From: Allolobophora icterica
Lineage: Eukaryota; Annelida; Clitellata; Crassiclitellata; Lumbricidae
DNA: 64,000 bases
Direction: 5' to 3'
Assembly: GCA_963556255.1 (NCBI GenBank)
Contig: OY744604.1
Span: forward strand, 92,167,062 to 92,231,061
Part shown: piece after piece, positions 1 through 12,330 of the stretch
Layout of the letters: the number at the start of each line of letters is the position of its first letter
Numbering within the stretch: position 1 is the stretch's first letter
Translations under genes and position numbers: made by a program
Notes under the pieces: generated by a model
Seen by the model: only the letters and a program-made list of their open reading frames with translations
Database searches by the model: none
What the model was told of the DNA's origin: nothing

Positions 1-96
1 CGAATCATGATATCATTTTCGAATCGAATCGAATACCGCCGTCCGATTCGTTTTCGAATCGAATATCGAAGCTTCGCAGGTCCCTAGAATGTTCGT

Positions 97-150
97 TCAT
101 TCATTCATTCATTCTGAGAATTTATATAGTGCCTCTTGGAGAGGCCTACT
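97..150 (-). repeat. LINE 3' tail fragment: (ATTC)n plus conserved terminal motif
   Basis: A short (attc)n run is followed by a tatatagtgcctc motif with an inverted gaggc. The same arrangement ends CR1/L2-like copies at 3284, 4901 and 24730, so this is probably the detached 3' end of such a LINE in minus orientation. No coding part is attached. Confidence 0.45.
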
Positions 151-728
151 TAGATAACGGAAATGAATTGAGATAGGCCTACTAGATGAGTGCTATATGC
201 TGTTATAAAAAAATTACGAATACGATACACAAAATACGCTGTACACAAAAGCTCCCCAGGTCTACCGCGTATCGCTCGCCTACTCGATCCAGCGCGATCG
301 ATTTTCAACTCGCCTACTATTTTCAAATCTCTTCATAAGTTGTACTTCCACAATACTCTAAATCACTTAAATGATTCATACTTTGTTGTTCAGCAACAAC
401 TCTGAAACATTTCGTCTTTCTTTCTCAAGAAGTTATTTACCGTGACCTTAATCTGTGAGTTGCTTGAAGCGCTTTTAAGAAACTCAACCTAAATGATTTT
501 AAAGCGCTAAGAACGAACCATGGCCATTGATAAGCGAAGAACAAAACAAAGTACGGGTAAACCATCCAGACCTGATAACAGAGATACTTTTGGAATTCTC
601 TGGGCACTCGGTATGGCGCAATTTTGGAGAAAATGAACTTCCCTAAATGCCTCGGAGAAACTTTAATTAAAGATAGATTTTCCAATTCATGTTGTTTCTT
701 CCAAGAAATCTTTCTACATCGGATCGAG

Positions 729-835
729 GCTGCGCGATAGTCTAGACGGGGCTGCGATAGTCTAGGGGTCTTCATGCTGACCTGTCACTCGTGAGATTGA
801 AGGTTCAAACCTTAGTCAGAGCAGAAATTTGTTTC
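729..835 (+). repeat. tRNA-derived SINE candidate
   Basis: A box-A-like tagtctagggg (758-768) lies about 34 nt before a box-B-like ggttcaaacc (802-811), which is tRNA promoter spacing. The box-A part is partly duplicated just upstream (729-768). The fold is too poor for a working tRNA, so I call a tRNA-derived SINE head. The rest of 150-1160 shows no gene I can support. Confidence 0.4.
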
Positions 836-1164
836 AAGATTTCTGATTCATCTGTAATGAGTACTTACACCGTCTGGTCTCAATGGGAAGATCAAAGAGA
901 GGATTGGGCACCAGACCTTTTATGACGATGCCGGTTAACAGACTGGCAGATATTTAGCAGAAACGTGAGCATTTGTATCGTAAATTGTGTATAAAATGGT
1001 GCACATAACATTGAAAGTTCTACTCAGTTTAAGCAGTTATAATGCGTGAAGCCGGGAAATGATTACACTACTATGCATGATTTCTGATGTTCTGCGAAAA
1101 ACATGTTTTTCTAAAAGATTTTAGTCTGCTGATTTAAAAAATGATATCCGTTTTTCTGTATCAC

Positions 1165-2645
1165 GTAGGGTTTTCTCGACATCTCCGCCGCATTTGACAC
1201 CATTGATCACAACCTTCTTCTTCAACGACTATCTTCTTGGTTTGGCGTCTCTGGTACTGCTCTACTCTGGTTCCAGCCCTACTTGTCTTCCCGATCCTTC
1301 TCTGTTAAAGCCTCCAGCCACTGCTCACAACCCCTTCCTCTTTCCTGTGGTGTCCTCAAGGCTCCGTCCTGGGTCCACTACTTTTCATCCTTTATACTAC
1401 TGCTCTAAATCACCTCATAAAATCCTCCGCTGTCGACCACCATCTCTATGCAGATGACACCCAACTCTTCATATCCTTCTCCCCAGACTCCTTTTCCACC
1501 GCCATCACACAACTACTCAACGTGGTTAACCTTATTTCACAGTGGATGTCATCCAATCTCCTCTGCCTTAACCCTTCCAAAACTGAATTCATCATCATAG
1601 GCCTTCCTGATCAAATCAAGAAAATCCCTGATCCTTCCATAAACCTTTCGACTAACTCATCGTCTCTCACCTTCACCTGTGACTCCCCTGTTCGCAATCT
1701 TGGTGTTATTTTTGATCCACACCTCTCCTTCTCTAACCACATCTCCAACCTCTCGCGCTCCTGCTTCATGCACATTCGTGACCTCCGATGCATACGACCC
1801 ATGCTCGACCTTAAAACTGCCCCCACCATTGCTACCTCCATTGTTCATTCAAAGCTTGATTACTGCAATTCTCTTTTTCTCAGCCTTGAATCCACTCAAA
1901 TCAAGCATCTACAGCTTATCCAAAACTCACTAGCCAGAGCTGTCACTAGAACGCCCAAACATCATCATATCACTCCCATCCTCAAATCACTCCATTGGTT
2001 AAAAATCCCAGAGCGAATCCACTACAAAGTTCTATCACTAACCTACAACTCCCTACAATATTCCCAGCCCAAGTAACTTCGTGATCTCTTCACCATTCAG
2101 ACTCGATCATCGTCCTATCTCAGTCTTTCTCGACCCCAAGTCACTACTCACCTCAAGTTCTCCAACCGAGCCATTTCCATCACAGCACCACGCCTCTGGA
2201 ATGATCTCCCTCCTGAATTCCGCAGTTTCTCAGTGCCTCCCTCATCATTGCTACTCGTCCCTCATCCTCCTCCTCTTGTTCCTCTATCTATCACCCCCGG
2301 ACTTTCCACTCAGAACTGAAGTCTCACCTTTTCAAATACTCCTACCCTGACTCATCTGATCCTCCGCCTTCCAATTCTTCTCGCCGTAAACGACACCCGC
2401 CTTGACAGCTACTCTGCCTTACCTGATCTGGTACCCTGGAATCGGACTTGGACCTCTTTTGGACTACTCTCTGGAAACCCCCTTTGATTTGATGGACTAT
2501 TGCTGGATGATGAACAGAGATTGTTCGTCAGAGGAAGAACACGCAAGAAAATCTAAGAAAACGTTTCTGTCCCTAAGACGGTTTATGTCTCGGTTTCATT
2601 GTATACAAGATTTTGCCATTTGTATATAATTATTGTAAACATCTG
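1165..2645 (+). mobile_element. CR1/L2-like LINE, degraded reverse transcriptase and 3' UTR
   Basis: The 5' end starts inside the RT with an AFDTIDH motif (near 1192), then runs through several frames. An intact stretch at 1522-2076 carries RT thumb and C-terminal motifs ([35 protein letters not shown]). The C-terminus can be followed in shifted frames to about 2400, then a 3' UTR. The endonuclease and first RT motifs are missing and at least two frameshifts are visible, so the copy is dead. A close relative lies inverted at 30497-31345. Confidence 0.85.
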
Positions 2646-2917
2646 GGCACTGTCATCTGTTTCTAAGATTTTGACATCAGGGACTTTTATAAACCTTTCT
2701 TATAATTTTTTTCTGCAGTGTATCAAAGAGAAAATAATTGCTCAGTATTGTAAAATTCAATAAACTTATAATTTGATTTGTACGAAATTATGACGTGATG
2801 GCCAAATTTCATCAACATATTTGAAATCAGGATGTCAGAATTGTATAAAATCAGTAAAAAATAAATCAGACATCTAATTCTTTCTTTTAAAATGCATAGC
2901 AGTGTTATTGGCTTCAG

Positions 2918-3102
2918 GTTGTGGAGACACGTTTTACACTGGTACCCGCGGACTTGTGAACTCTCCGAATTATCCGAATAACTACGCACACAATCTGAAC
3001 TGTACTAACATCATATATGCTGCAGAACCAAGCCACTTCTTTCTACGGTTTAATCTTTTCAGTGTCCAGGGTTGTCCACAGTGCACATGTGACTGGCTTG
3101 AG
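2918..3102 (+). CDS. CUB domain, N-terminal half exon (type A)
   Basis: This 185-nt exon is bounded by a ttcag acceptor and a GAG|gtaagt donor, phase 1 in and phase 0 out. It encodes the first half of a CUB domain: CGDTFY opening, NSPNYPNNY strand-turn motif, paired cysteines and a CTCDWLE end. CUB domains are extracellular beta-sandwich modules of about 110 residues, usually split by one intron as here. The matching C-half exon was not found downstream before the linker exon at 12491; it may lie in the N gap at 8374-8573. The closest relative in the window is the exon at 23919. The parent gene is unknown; a secreted multi-CUB protein is likely. Confidence 0.85.
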
Positions 3103-3237
3103 GTAAGTTTTAGCTTTACAGGAATGATGAAATGAGTGAGCTTCACCTATATAGGCCTACATGTAGTAACGATAACCATCATTTACATTGCTTTTGTTTT
3201 AATCATCATTATTATTATTATTACATTTCTTTTCTTT

Positions 3238-4290
3238 TCAGCCTAGAAATGCTTGTATTGTATTGTATCTAGAAATGTATAAAGCGCCTCTCGCAGAATA
3301 AAATTCAGAGGCGCTCTCAGCACAGAAGCCCCGAGGAAACAGAAATGCCTTTAGGGAACGCGAGACCGATGAGGAAAAGCCAGTCATTAGTTTGGCCCTG
3401 AGCACAGGAGGAAGGTCAATCCAGATCGTGGGACCCACTACAGCAAACGCCCGATGCTGGGCCAAGGCAGTTTTAGCCCTGGGAACAAAAAGATCAAGGC
3501 GATTTACAGAGCGCAATGAGCGAGAAGTAGATGCAGAGAGTGGTCTTCGCAGATAGTTCGAGAGATATTTCGGGGCAGTAGGCTGCCGAGATTTAGAGAC
3601 AAGGAAAAGGATCTTATATCGGATGCGCGCAGCAATAGGGAGCCAGTGAAGGACATCAAGCATGTAAGTAGAGATATGGGCAAACCGGGGGAGTCGAGCG
3701 AGTAGCCTAGCAGAAGCATTTAGAACAGATTGAAGGGGGAAAGACGCTGCTTGGGGAGACCCATGAAGAGCGAGTTGCAGTAGTCCAAGCGTGAGCAGAC
3801 AAATGCGTGAACTATGGTGGTAAAAACAGAAGGTGAGACCGAGTGTCTGATGTCCATGAGACGCCTCAGTTGATAGAAGCAGGAGCGAGTCGTGGTCTGT
3901 CAATGTGAGGAAGGAGTCAAGTGTGACATCCAAGTCGCGGACGGTGGAAAGAGTAGGTGTAAATTAAGCAGGAAATTTCTCAGTCAGCAATGGAAAGTTG
4001 AGTTTAGCAAGCTGCTGTCTAGTCCCAAACCAGATCAATTGAGTCTTAGCAGTGCTTAGGCAGAGAAGGTTAGTCGACATCCAGTAGTGAGGGTCAGAGG
4101 CAAGATGGTCAATGGAGCAAACAAGGGAGAGTTGATCAGTTGACGGACCATGTACAAAAGCCTGGGCATCATATGCATAAAGATGGCCATTTGCCCCATG
4201 TTTAGTAAATAGAGACGGGATATCAGCAGTGAAGAGGATGTATAGGGTGGGACCGAGCACCGAGCTTGTGCATATTTGTCGATTGTCACT
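3238..4290 (-). mobile_element. CR1/L2-like LINE fragment (RT C-terminal part)
   Basis: Two minus-strand coding blocks (4260-3964 and 3933-3238) carry RT palm and thumb remnants. The catalytic YADD is altered to YAYD, followed by the C-terminal HWLPIAARIRYK and AFAVVGPTIW motifs usual in CR1/L2 elements. The 3' end shows a gcgcctct/agaggcgc hairpin (3284-3291 with 3307-3314) and a short (ATACA)-like tail. It is 5' truncated and frameshifted, and sits in the intron after the CUB exon ending at 3102. Confidence 0.85.
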
Positions 4291-4379
4291 CTGCTAAGCC
4301 ACGTCCTACGTCAACTTACAGAAGATAACTTGTCATGGGCTATCGTCATCATGTTAATACAGTAACGTGATAGTAACAT

Positions 4380-4740
4380 GATGATGATGATAATGATGAT
4401 GCATAATCAAGATGATATGAGTGATGAAATAACCATGGTGATGATATAACCATGCTAATGATTATAATAGTAGTGTCTTGTGGGGTTGTTGCGTTTGCGG
4501 TAATTGTGGTGGTCGTAATTGTTTAGGTGGAGTTGGAGGTGGTGGTGAGGCTATTGATGTTGTTAGCGATGGTGGTGCTTTTGTTACGGTGCTCGTGGTA
4601 CTATTGGTGGCAATTGTGGTGGCCATTGACGTAGTGGATTTCGTTGTGGTAGTGCTGGGTTTGGTAGTGGTCATGGAGGTGGCTGTAGTTGAGGTGATGC
4701 TGGTGATATTGGTAGTAGCATCAGCACTGATTTAATGTTG
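4380..4740. repeat. Low-complexity (GAT)n and GGT-rich tract
   Basis: Imperfect gatgat repeats are followed by about 260 nt of g/t-rich sequence built on ggtggt words. Both strands are open by composition only. I see no gene. Confidence 0.7.
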
Positions 4741-4865
4741 AAATTTACAGTAATCGGACACAAAAACATTTAACAAAAAGACATTTGCTTTACAATAACA
4801 AGTGACAATGTCAGGTTTCGTGCGTGTGAATAAAAGGGCATCATAACAAAACTGAATATGACAAA

Positions 4866-4960
4866 GTTCATTCATTCATTCATTCTAAGGATTTGATATA
4901 GCGCCTCTTCAAGATGCCTGATACCTACTGAGAGGCGCTCCCAGTTCAGCCACAGCTAAA
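4866..4960 (-). repeat. LINE 3' tail with hairpin
   Basis: (attc)n at about 4868-4885 precedes a tatagcgcctct motif whose stem (4901-4908) pairs with agaggcgc at 4931-4938. It matches the 3' end of the CR1/L2-like copies in this window, with no coding part remaining. Confidence 0.5.
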
Positions 4961-5214
4961 GAAATTAGACTTGAGGGACTTACAAAAAGCAGGCGAGTGG
5001 CCATTGTCGTCATATCGCACATCCTCAATTGGTGATAAATTGGTCTACTTGAAAGGTATATGGAGGCAAAAGAAAAGAAAGAGAAACAGTTCGTTCAAAA
5101 GGAAGCATGTGAGTTCTGGTAACAGAGCAAAACGTACCATGACATGGGCTGAAAGTCGTTCAGAAGACATGTAATCTGTGTTAGAACCATTGAAGTCCCA
5201 TCCTGGAATTTTAA

Positions 5215-8040
5215 TTATAGTCCAGGCAATCTAGCTCAAATATCCATTGAACCTGGGCAAAATTGCTTCAGAAGCTTTTTTAACGGTTTCCTGTCCAGAA
5301 AAAAATTCTGAATAACATATCCAAAATTCGACAAAATCGGAATAGGGGAACACCCCCAAAAATGAATATAAAAATGGCGATTTGGGATTTTCTAAATATA
5401 CCACTAATGATACAAATAATTTCCAATTAAAGCTGACTAAAGTGCTTCAGAAGCTTTTTACATGGTTTACTGTCCAGAAAGCATTGCTGAATAACATAAC
5501 CAAAATTCGACAAAATCGGACCACGGAAACTCCCACCCCCAATGAATTTCAAAATGACGGATTGGGGGTTTTCTAAGAAATAATAACACAACAAATTTGC
5601 TATTAGAGCTGGGCTAAATGCTTCAGAAGCTTTTTAAACGGTTTCATTTCCACAAAATCATTGCTGAATAACATATTCAAAATTCACCAAAATCGGACCA
5701 CGGGAACACCCTTAAAATTGAATTTCAAAATGGCAGATTGGCTGTTTCATAAAGAAATACCAATAAAACTTATTTACACTTTAATCCTGTACTTGGCCTG
5801 TGGACCCTTTCGGTGCTGGGGGAATTTCTCACTTCCACTTAGTCAGTGGGTCCCTAGACATGAAAAATCACCGAGGTGCTTGTCGGCCACATTGCCAAGA
5901 ATGACGTTATGGCTAAATCCAATATGGCCGCCGTCGACCATGTTGGAAAATTCACTTTTTTGTTTTTCTGCAGTATAATTATGCATTTGTAATACTTCTA
6001 ATGTTACTGATTTCGGTATGTAGAATTTATGTCTGATGTTGTTTTCGCCATACGGGGTCAACTTCACCTTGAAAGGTCATGGTCAATGTAATTTTGTTAC
6101 GACGATGACGCCATCAAGCTTACTTCCCATCAGTCGGTAAATGTAAATTTTTATGTCACAGGTAGACCTCTAAGCTATAAGATAGGCAGACCCCAGCCAA
6201 GGACAGGTGGACTACTAAGCTAAAGATGGGCAGACCCTATCCAAAGACAGGTAGACCTTTAAGCTAAGGACAGGTAGACCCGTACGCTAAAGATAGGCAG
6301 ACCCCAGACAAGGACAGGTAGTAGTGGCATTGCGTAGTAACCTCCAGACCCTTCGACACTTGCTAGACGGTCTGCTCGACCTTCATGTCACATGCGCAGC
6401 GATCTTGAACAACCCACTGGTTCACACAGAAGCGCCAGTAAAGTTCAGGATTGGGAACTCCAACACTTTGATGTGTGGTAGGAGTCACACGCAATGCGCC
6501 TGCTACCTGTTCAGGGGTCTGCTCATCTTTAGCTTAGGGTCTACCTGACCTTTGCTGGGGTCTGCCCATCTTTAACTTAGGGTCTACCTGTCCTTGGCTT
6601 AGAGGTCTACCTGTCCTTGGCTGGGGTCTGCCCATCTTTAGCTTAGGGGTCTACCCGTCCTTGGCTGGGGTCTGCCTATCTTTAGCTTAAGGGTCTACCT
6701 GTCCTTAGCTTAGAGGTCTACCTGTCCTTGGATGGGGTCTGCCCATCTTTAGCGTAGTGGTCTACCTGTCCTTGGCTGGGGTCTGCCTATCTTATAGCTT
6801 AGAGGTCTACTTGTGACATAAAAATTTACATTTACCGACTGATGGGAAGTAAGCTTGATGGCGTCATCGACGTAACAAAACTACCCTGACCATGACCTTT
6901 CAAGGTGAATATGACCCCATATGGCGAAAACAATATCACAAATGAATTCTACATACCGAAATCAGTGACATCAGAAGTATTACAAGTGCATATACGGTAA
7001 AAAAATCAAAAAAGGTGAATTTTTCAATATGGTAGACGGCGGCCATACTGGATTTAGCCATAACGTCATTCATGGCAATGTGGCCGACAAGCACCTCGGT
7101 GTTTTTTTCAAGTGGACAACAGTACAGGATTAAAGTGTAAATAAGTTTTATTGGTATTTCTTTATGAAACAGCCAATCCGCCATTTTGAAATTTATTTTT
7201 GGGGTGTTCCCGTAGTCCGATTTTGTCGAATTTTGAGTATTTTATTCAGCAATGGTTTCTGGACAGGAAACCGTTTAGAAATCATCTGAAGCAATTTTGC
7301 CTAGGTTTAACTGCAAATTATTTGTATTATTATTGGTAATTCCTTGAAAATCCCAATACGCCATTTTGAAATTCAGTTTTGGGGTGTTTCCGTGGTCCGA
7401 TTTTGTCGAATTTTAGAAATGTTGTTCAGCAATATTTTCTGGAGAGGAAACCGTTTAAAAAGCTTCTGAGACATTTCCCCGGCCATAATTGCAAATTATT
7501 TGTATTATTATTGGTATTTCTTCGAAACTAAAATTCGCCATTTTGAAATTATTTTTTGGGGGTTTTCCCGAAATCCGATTTTGTCGAACTTTGGATATGT
7601 TATTCAGCCATGTTTTCTGGATAGGAAACCGTATAAAAAGTTCTGAAATATTTAGCCCAGCTCTAATAGGAAATAATTATTTGTGTTATTATTTCTTTGA
7701 ACCCCAATCCACCATCTTGAAATTCATTTGGGGGGTGTTCCCGTGGTCCGATTTTGTCGAATTTCGGATATGTTATTCAGCAATTTATTCTGGACAGGAA
7801 ACGGTTTAAAAGCCTCTGAAGCACTTTAGCCAGCTCTAATTGGAAATTATTTGTATTATTGGTATTTCTTAGAAACCCCAATCCTCCATTGTGAAATTAA
7901 TTTTTGGGGGTGTTCCCCTATTCCGATTTTGTCGAATTTTGGATATGTTATTCAGCAATTTGTTTTGGACAGGAAACCGTTTAAAAAGCTTCTGAAGCAA
8001 TTTGCCCAGGTCTAACTCTAAATTGCCAATCCTTGCAATT
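5215..8040. mobile_element. Foldback element with tandem-repeat inverted arms
   Basis: The left arm holds about three imperfect 180-190-bp units (5250-5750, each with a ccgattttgtcgaa-like core seen in reverse), then a single-copy stretch (5780-6160) and a ~43-bp minisatellite (6165-6320, ggacaggtagacc words). The right arm repeats these in reverse order and orientation: minisatellite 6510-6815, single-copy 6815-7140 and about five 180-bp units to 8015. The spacer of about 190 bp (6320-6510) has no coding sequence I recognise. This is the layout of foldback (TU/FB-type) elements. Arms differ in unit number. Confidence 0.75.
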
Positions 8041-8373
8041 AAGCTTCCTTTTAAACGCTAACCACAGAGATAAACACCGGGAATATTGCTAAAAATGTCC
8101 TACTTGTTAATCAACCTTAATTAAATACAAAGTGACATAATCAATGAGCCTATTGATTTCCTAGTTTTTTACACGTCTTTGCACTATATTCGTTGACAAT
8201 TGTCAGCCATGACAATGGATGTCAAAACAGCAGTAAAGTGAACTTTCAGCTTGCAAAGCTTGTCAGTGATAACTACGATATACGTAATTAGCTGGAAGGA
8301 CTTCTACTGACTGTTTGTGTATACCCTCAGAATTACTATTGATGAAAAAAATTTACTGCATCACATACATTTT

Positions 8374-8573
8374 NNNNNNNNNNNNNNNNNNNNNNNNNNN
8401 NNNNNNNNNNNNNNNNNNNNNNNNNNNNNNNNNNNNNNNNNNNNNNNNNNNNNNNNNNNNNNNNNNNNNNNNNNNNNNNNNNNNNNNNNNNNNNNNNNNN
8501 NNNNNNNNNNNNNNNNNNNNNNNNNNNNNNNNNNNNNNNNNNNNNNNNNNNNNNNNNNNNNNNNNNNNNNNNN
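8374..8573. other. Assembly gap of 200 N
   Basis: Exactly 200 N, a conventional placeholder size, so true length is unknown. It lies between CUB exons 2918 and 12491 and could hide the missing C-half exon. Confidence 0.99.
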
Positions 8574-8584
8574 AAACACAAGGC

Positions 8585-8690
8585 CAACACGGCCAATCGC
8601 CGGACTCAGTCTGCCTTACACATGTTATCTCAGCGAGATCAAAAACGAGACCATTACTCTGCGGCTTGCAAATTATCCACAGCAACAATA
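8585..8690 (+). repeat. Dispersed repeat, copy 1 of an inverted pair
   Basis: The sequence around caatcgccggactcagtctg and the following 80 nt reappears in reverse complement at about 11620-11725 with scattered differences. It is probably a SINE or LINE 3' fragment; the family is not recognised. Confidence 0.5.
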
Positions 8691-8929
8691 TATAGGTCAT
8701 TTTCCGAAATGTTACAAATTTCGTCTCCGAAAAAGAAAAATGTTTACCCCCAAAATTGGTTGCAACTGTTTTCTTTAGTCATGTACATAGTTAAAAATAA
8801 CTAATTTGAAAGAAATCCACTATATTTTTAATCATAAGTTAATTTTTTTTAAAGAATTTATAAAGTCAAAACTCTTCTTTTTCAATACAGTCCGCCCTTT
8901 TTGTGTAATCATATTTAATCACTATTTCC

Positions 8930-9700
8930 TGTTGCTCAGGCTGATGGGGCCAGGGCTGTTGTGTACCAATTTTTCGGAAAGTCAGTGGTTTCACGATTCC
9001 CGATCATGTTCCCATTACCAGGTTTCATGCACTTGTTGACAGAGTGGGGAATCCGAAATTTATGACCAAACTAGATTTGGCTGGGTATTGGAAGATTCCT
9101 TTGCATAAAGAGTTAATCCCGTTAACTGATTTTGTTGCTCCTCACGGTCATTATCAGTGGAAATATAGGCCTATGGCTCTTGGGGTTTCACAATGCGCCC
9201 TGTAACTATTTCCTGATTAAATAAAAAAAAAATGTTTAATGTTCTAAATTAGTTTTGATGCTTGTCTCGATGACTTTATTTTGTTAGTGATTCCTGGTCT
9301 CACTGTATACTACATTTATATAAGATGCTAAAGCGTCTTTCTGATGCTATGTTGACATTAAGCTTGAGCAAATCTGTTTTTTGCTAACGCTGATATTAAT
9401 TTCTGGGGCACCATATCGTTTTAAATGTTATACAGCCTCGGACTCTGAAAGTAGAGGTTCTCTTCGAATCTCCTCGACCTGCTAACGGGAAAAAGGTTAA
9501 GTCCTTTTTGAGTTTAGCTGGGTACTATCGGAGGTTCTTGCAACTTGTTGATATAACCTTAGCTTTGGAAAAAAAGGGCAGAAATTTCACTGGTCTGAAA
9601 CGGCCTTTCTTGATTTCAAGTCGCGATTAGGATCGCGTCCTATGTTAGACCTACATCCACAGGACTTTGATAAACCGTTTTGTTTGGCGGTAAAGTAAAA
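8930..9700 (+). mobile_element. Degenerate Ty3/gypsy pol fragment (RT to RNase H)
   Basis: Translation gives gypsy RT motifs in order: FHALVDRVG, FMTKLDLAGYWKIPL and RPMALGVSQCA (9025-9205). After a frame break come FLGH-like and LAGYYRRF motifs and the RNase H lead-in with FHWSETAFLDFKSRL and DKPFCLAV (about 9400-9695). Stops and a missing catalytic YLDD block show it is dead. No LTRs are identified. Confidence 0.8.
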
Positions 9701-10929
9701 CATCGCCTAGCACGTTGTAACCTTTCACCTAACATTTAAAGTCGACCTTCGACTTAACTTTCTCCTAGGCCGTTGTTTGAAAGACTTATGCCGATATTAG
9801 TTGTGCTATGATATTTCTGTCATTTTGAATACACAATCTACGTAATTACACTTTATGGACTATCGTTGCTTCTCTTAGTTAGGTGATTCTGAAACGCGCG
9901 GGGGCCCGCCAGGTCCCCGTCGTTTTTCGATGAGGTCCGTCTTGTGCCGGGGGACCAATGGTGTCACCTTAACCTGGTCTTCACCAAAAATGCACTGGTG
10001 GCATCATTTTAAGACGCTCGCTGCGTCTAGCCTCTGGGTTCATGGGGGCCTTATCGCTCCATCTTATCTCTTCATTAACTTCAGGGTTCAAGGCTAACTG
10101 CACATCAGGCTGAGAATCGAACTCAGCCTCAGGGGTTCTACCTCTAGAAGATTTAGAAGATTTACCTGATTGACAACCACTTCCTCCAGTATTTGACTGA
10201 GCATCGCAGGTAATCTTTGTGAAACTACCTCCCTAAGAACAGGACTCATTAACACAGCACTCAATAGCTGGTCCGATTCCATATATCCTTTTATTTATAT
10301 AATTGACATCTATCGAAATTACCACAGACTGTCCTTTCCAGATTAAATTAATTAAATTAATCACAACTGAGCTCTTAATACAATTGTCGATAATGGCTTC
10401 CAATGAAATTCTTCACATAATAAACACTAAGGGCCTTTCACTGTTACCATTAAAATACAAGGGCATGTATATAATAATAATAATATACAGTCAGTTACCA
10501 CATCTGAAATACAACCACGGTATTTCAACTTACGGACCTTAGGCTAACTGGACTAGGCACTGAACCTTTAGGCAATGTTTTAACGTGGAAACAAGGCAAA
10601 AATACTCTCTACACGACGTGAAACACCGGACAATGGAGCTACATCAATTATTAGGGACCACAGCGTAGGAACATTGTCGACTCGTTTTCACAACCGCTAT
10701 GCAATAATTTCAGATTTTCCTTGGAAATCGATATTATCCGATTATCAAATTTATACCTTAGCCTCACCTACCGAGCTAGGAATTCATACAAACCTCCGTA
10801 CATCAAATTTTACCAAAATATACCACCGAATTTCAAAGTTTAATCTTCGAAATCTCATGCTGCAAAACCACAACAATGGCCACCCAGTTCTTCTCGAAAG
10901 CTCGACTGCAACGGACTGCCGTCGCCCTC
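9700..10929. other. Unassigned intronic DNA
   Basis: There is no gene I can support. A GC-rich patch (9895-9960) and a 62-codon minus-strand open frame (10282-10094) without a recognised domain are present. It is probably old transposon remnant. Confidence 0.4.
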
Positions 10930-11326
10930 GCTAGCACCACAGTATAAATAATTACACAGTACGTCGACTCCCGGCCTCTGCAGCAGTCCGAATGTGTGAC
11001 CAAAAAACATCTTGAAAGAGAACGTTTCCATGCCGATACACCGGAAACAATCACATCCAAATATTTTTTAAACGTTACAACAACATTGAGGACTACACGC
11101 CCGATATATCGGAATCCATCAAATAAAATATTTTTTTAAACGTTTAAAACAACATCGAGAACTTCGTTAGAATTAACAATATTATTTTTAACGTTAATTT
11201 CAGCTTAAATCTATAATTCAGGAGCTCAGATTCAAGATGGCGTCGCAATCACGTGACCACAAAAACTAGTCAACAGCCAGCAATGAGAGTCGACGTACTG
11301 TGTAATTATTTATACTGTGCTAGCAC
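10930..11326. repeat. Inverted-repeat element, ~400 bp
   Basis: About 40 bp at 10930-10970 (gctagcac ... gtcgactc) is repeated in reverse complement at 11287-11324 with a 3-nt indel. Inside, a ~66-bp unit containing a ttttttaaacgtt core is duplicated (about 11040-11165). It looks like a MITE or small foldback; no clear target duplication was found. Confidence 0.6.
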
Positions 11327-11520
11327 GCAGCTCTAGCTCCAATGAAACAAGTGCCCCCTTATCTACTAAATTCATCTAGCGCATTTTCCATCTAAAAGAG
11401 CGATCAGACTAACAAAGGCTGTTCTCTACAATTCTGTATCAGGTATTTGAATTGGTCTTAGACGGGAGTTTTTGCGATACATAATGTTGCACATTTGAAC
11501 TTCGTAAGTTATTTTTTTAA

Positions 11521-11594
11521 ACCTGTAAGGTTTGCTCACGTTTGGTGCGTGGGTATAACCTGTAAGGTTTGCTCACGTTTGGTGCGTGGGTATA
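11521..11594. repeat. Two-copy 37-bp tandem duplication
   Basis: A 37-bp unit beginning acctgtaaggtttgctcacg occurs twice, head to tail and identical (11521-11557 and 11558-11594). Confidence 0.95.
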
Positions 11595-11619
11595 TTGCGT
11601 GTGGCGTGCAACTGTACTA

Positions 11620-11725
11620 GGTTAGTAGATTTAATGATAATTTTCACAACCGTAGGGTAATGTCTCGTTGAGATCTCGTTGAGATAGCGTGTGTAAGTCA
11701 GACTGAATCCGGCGATTGTCCCAGT
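11620..11725 (-). repeat. Dispersed repeat, copy 2 of an inverted pair
   Basis: This is the reverse-complement relative of 8585-8690. It is followed to about 11990 by sequence that could be an old LTR (AATAAA-like signal near 11930, terminal ca), but no partner LTR is visible. Confidence 0.4.
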
Positions 11726-11996
11726 AGTTTTCTTGTGAGTTTTCTTGTTATCATCAGTCTCGACCATTAGGTGTTGTTCTGTCTCCGTGGTAAGAGAACG
11801 CTTTTGTCGAAAAGGACCAGGTGCTTGTGGCCTCTTTGAGGCTTACTGGCTTCGTGTGATTTTGCTGTTCTGTTGGTTGCTTTGTGACGTCGACGTGAAA
11901 TAGAAATTGCCCTTGGCTGTACATAGACAATAAATTCATAATTTTTTTTATCTTTTGTGCCTTCGTCGTATCTCCCTTGCAGAAGAAACCTACATT

Positions 11997-12050
11997 ATAA
12001 TATATATATATATATATGATATATAATATATAATATAATATATATATTTT
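11997..12050. repeat. (TA)n microsatellite
   Basis: Alternating ta with interruptions. Confidence 0.9.
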
Positions 12051-12207
12051 TCTGCTGATCCAAGAATTATTTGTCTGAGAATTGCTGTTAAGATTTCGGC
12101 TAATCCCTTTCGACCATCTGACACTTCTACACGCAGTGGGTTGCAGTTGCAACACTGAAGAGTTTTCCCAGCGTAGGGCCTACATGGTGGTGCTATGAAC
12201 ATCTTCA

Positions 12208-12330
12208 GGGGTGCATCATCATCATCATCATCAACAGCGCCACCATTGTCATCATCCTCAATCATCTTCGTCATCATCATCATCATCATCACATCGTCGT
12301 CGTCGTCCTCGTCATCATCATCAGATTTTT
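12208..12330. repeat. Interrupted (ATC)n/(GTC)n trinucleotide repeats
   Basis: Runs of atc and gtc form open frames on both strands by composition only. Confidence 0.85.

Noticed and set aside
437..775. 112-codon minus-strand frame near the window start
   Set aside because: No recognisable domain and overlaps a SINE-like repeat; probably chance.
8315..8778. Open frames across the gap
   Set aside because: Made open by 200 N; no coding evidence on either side.
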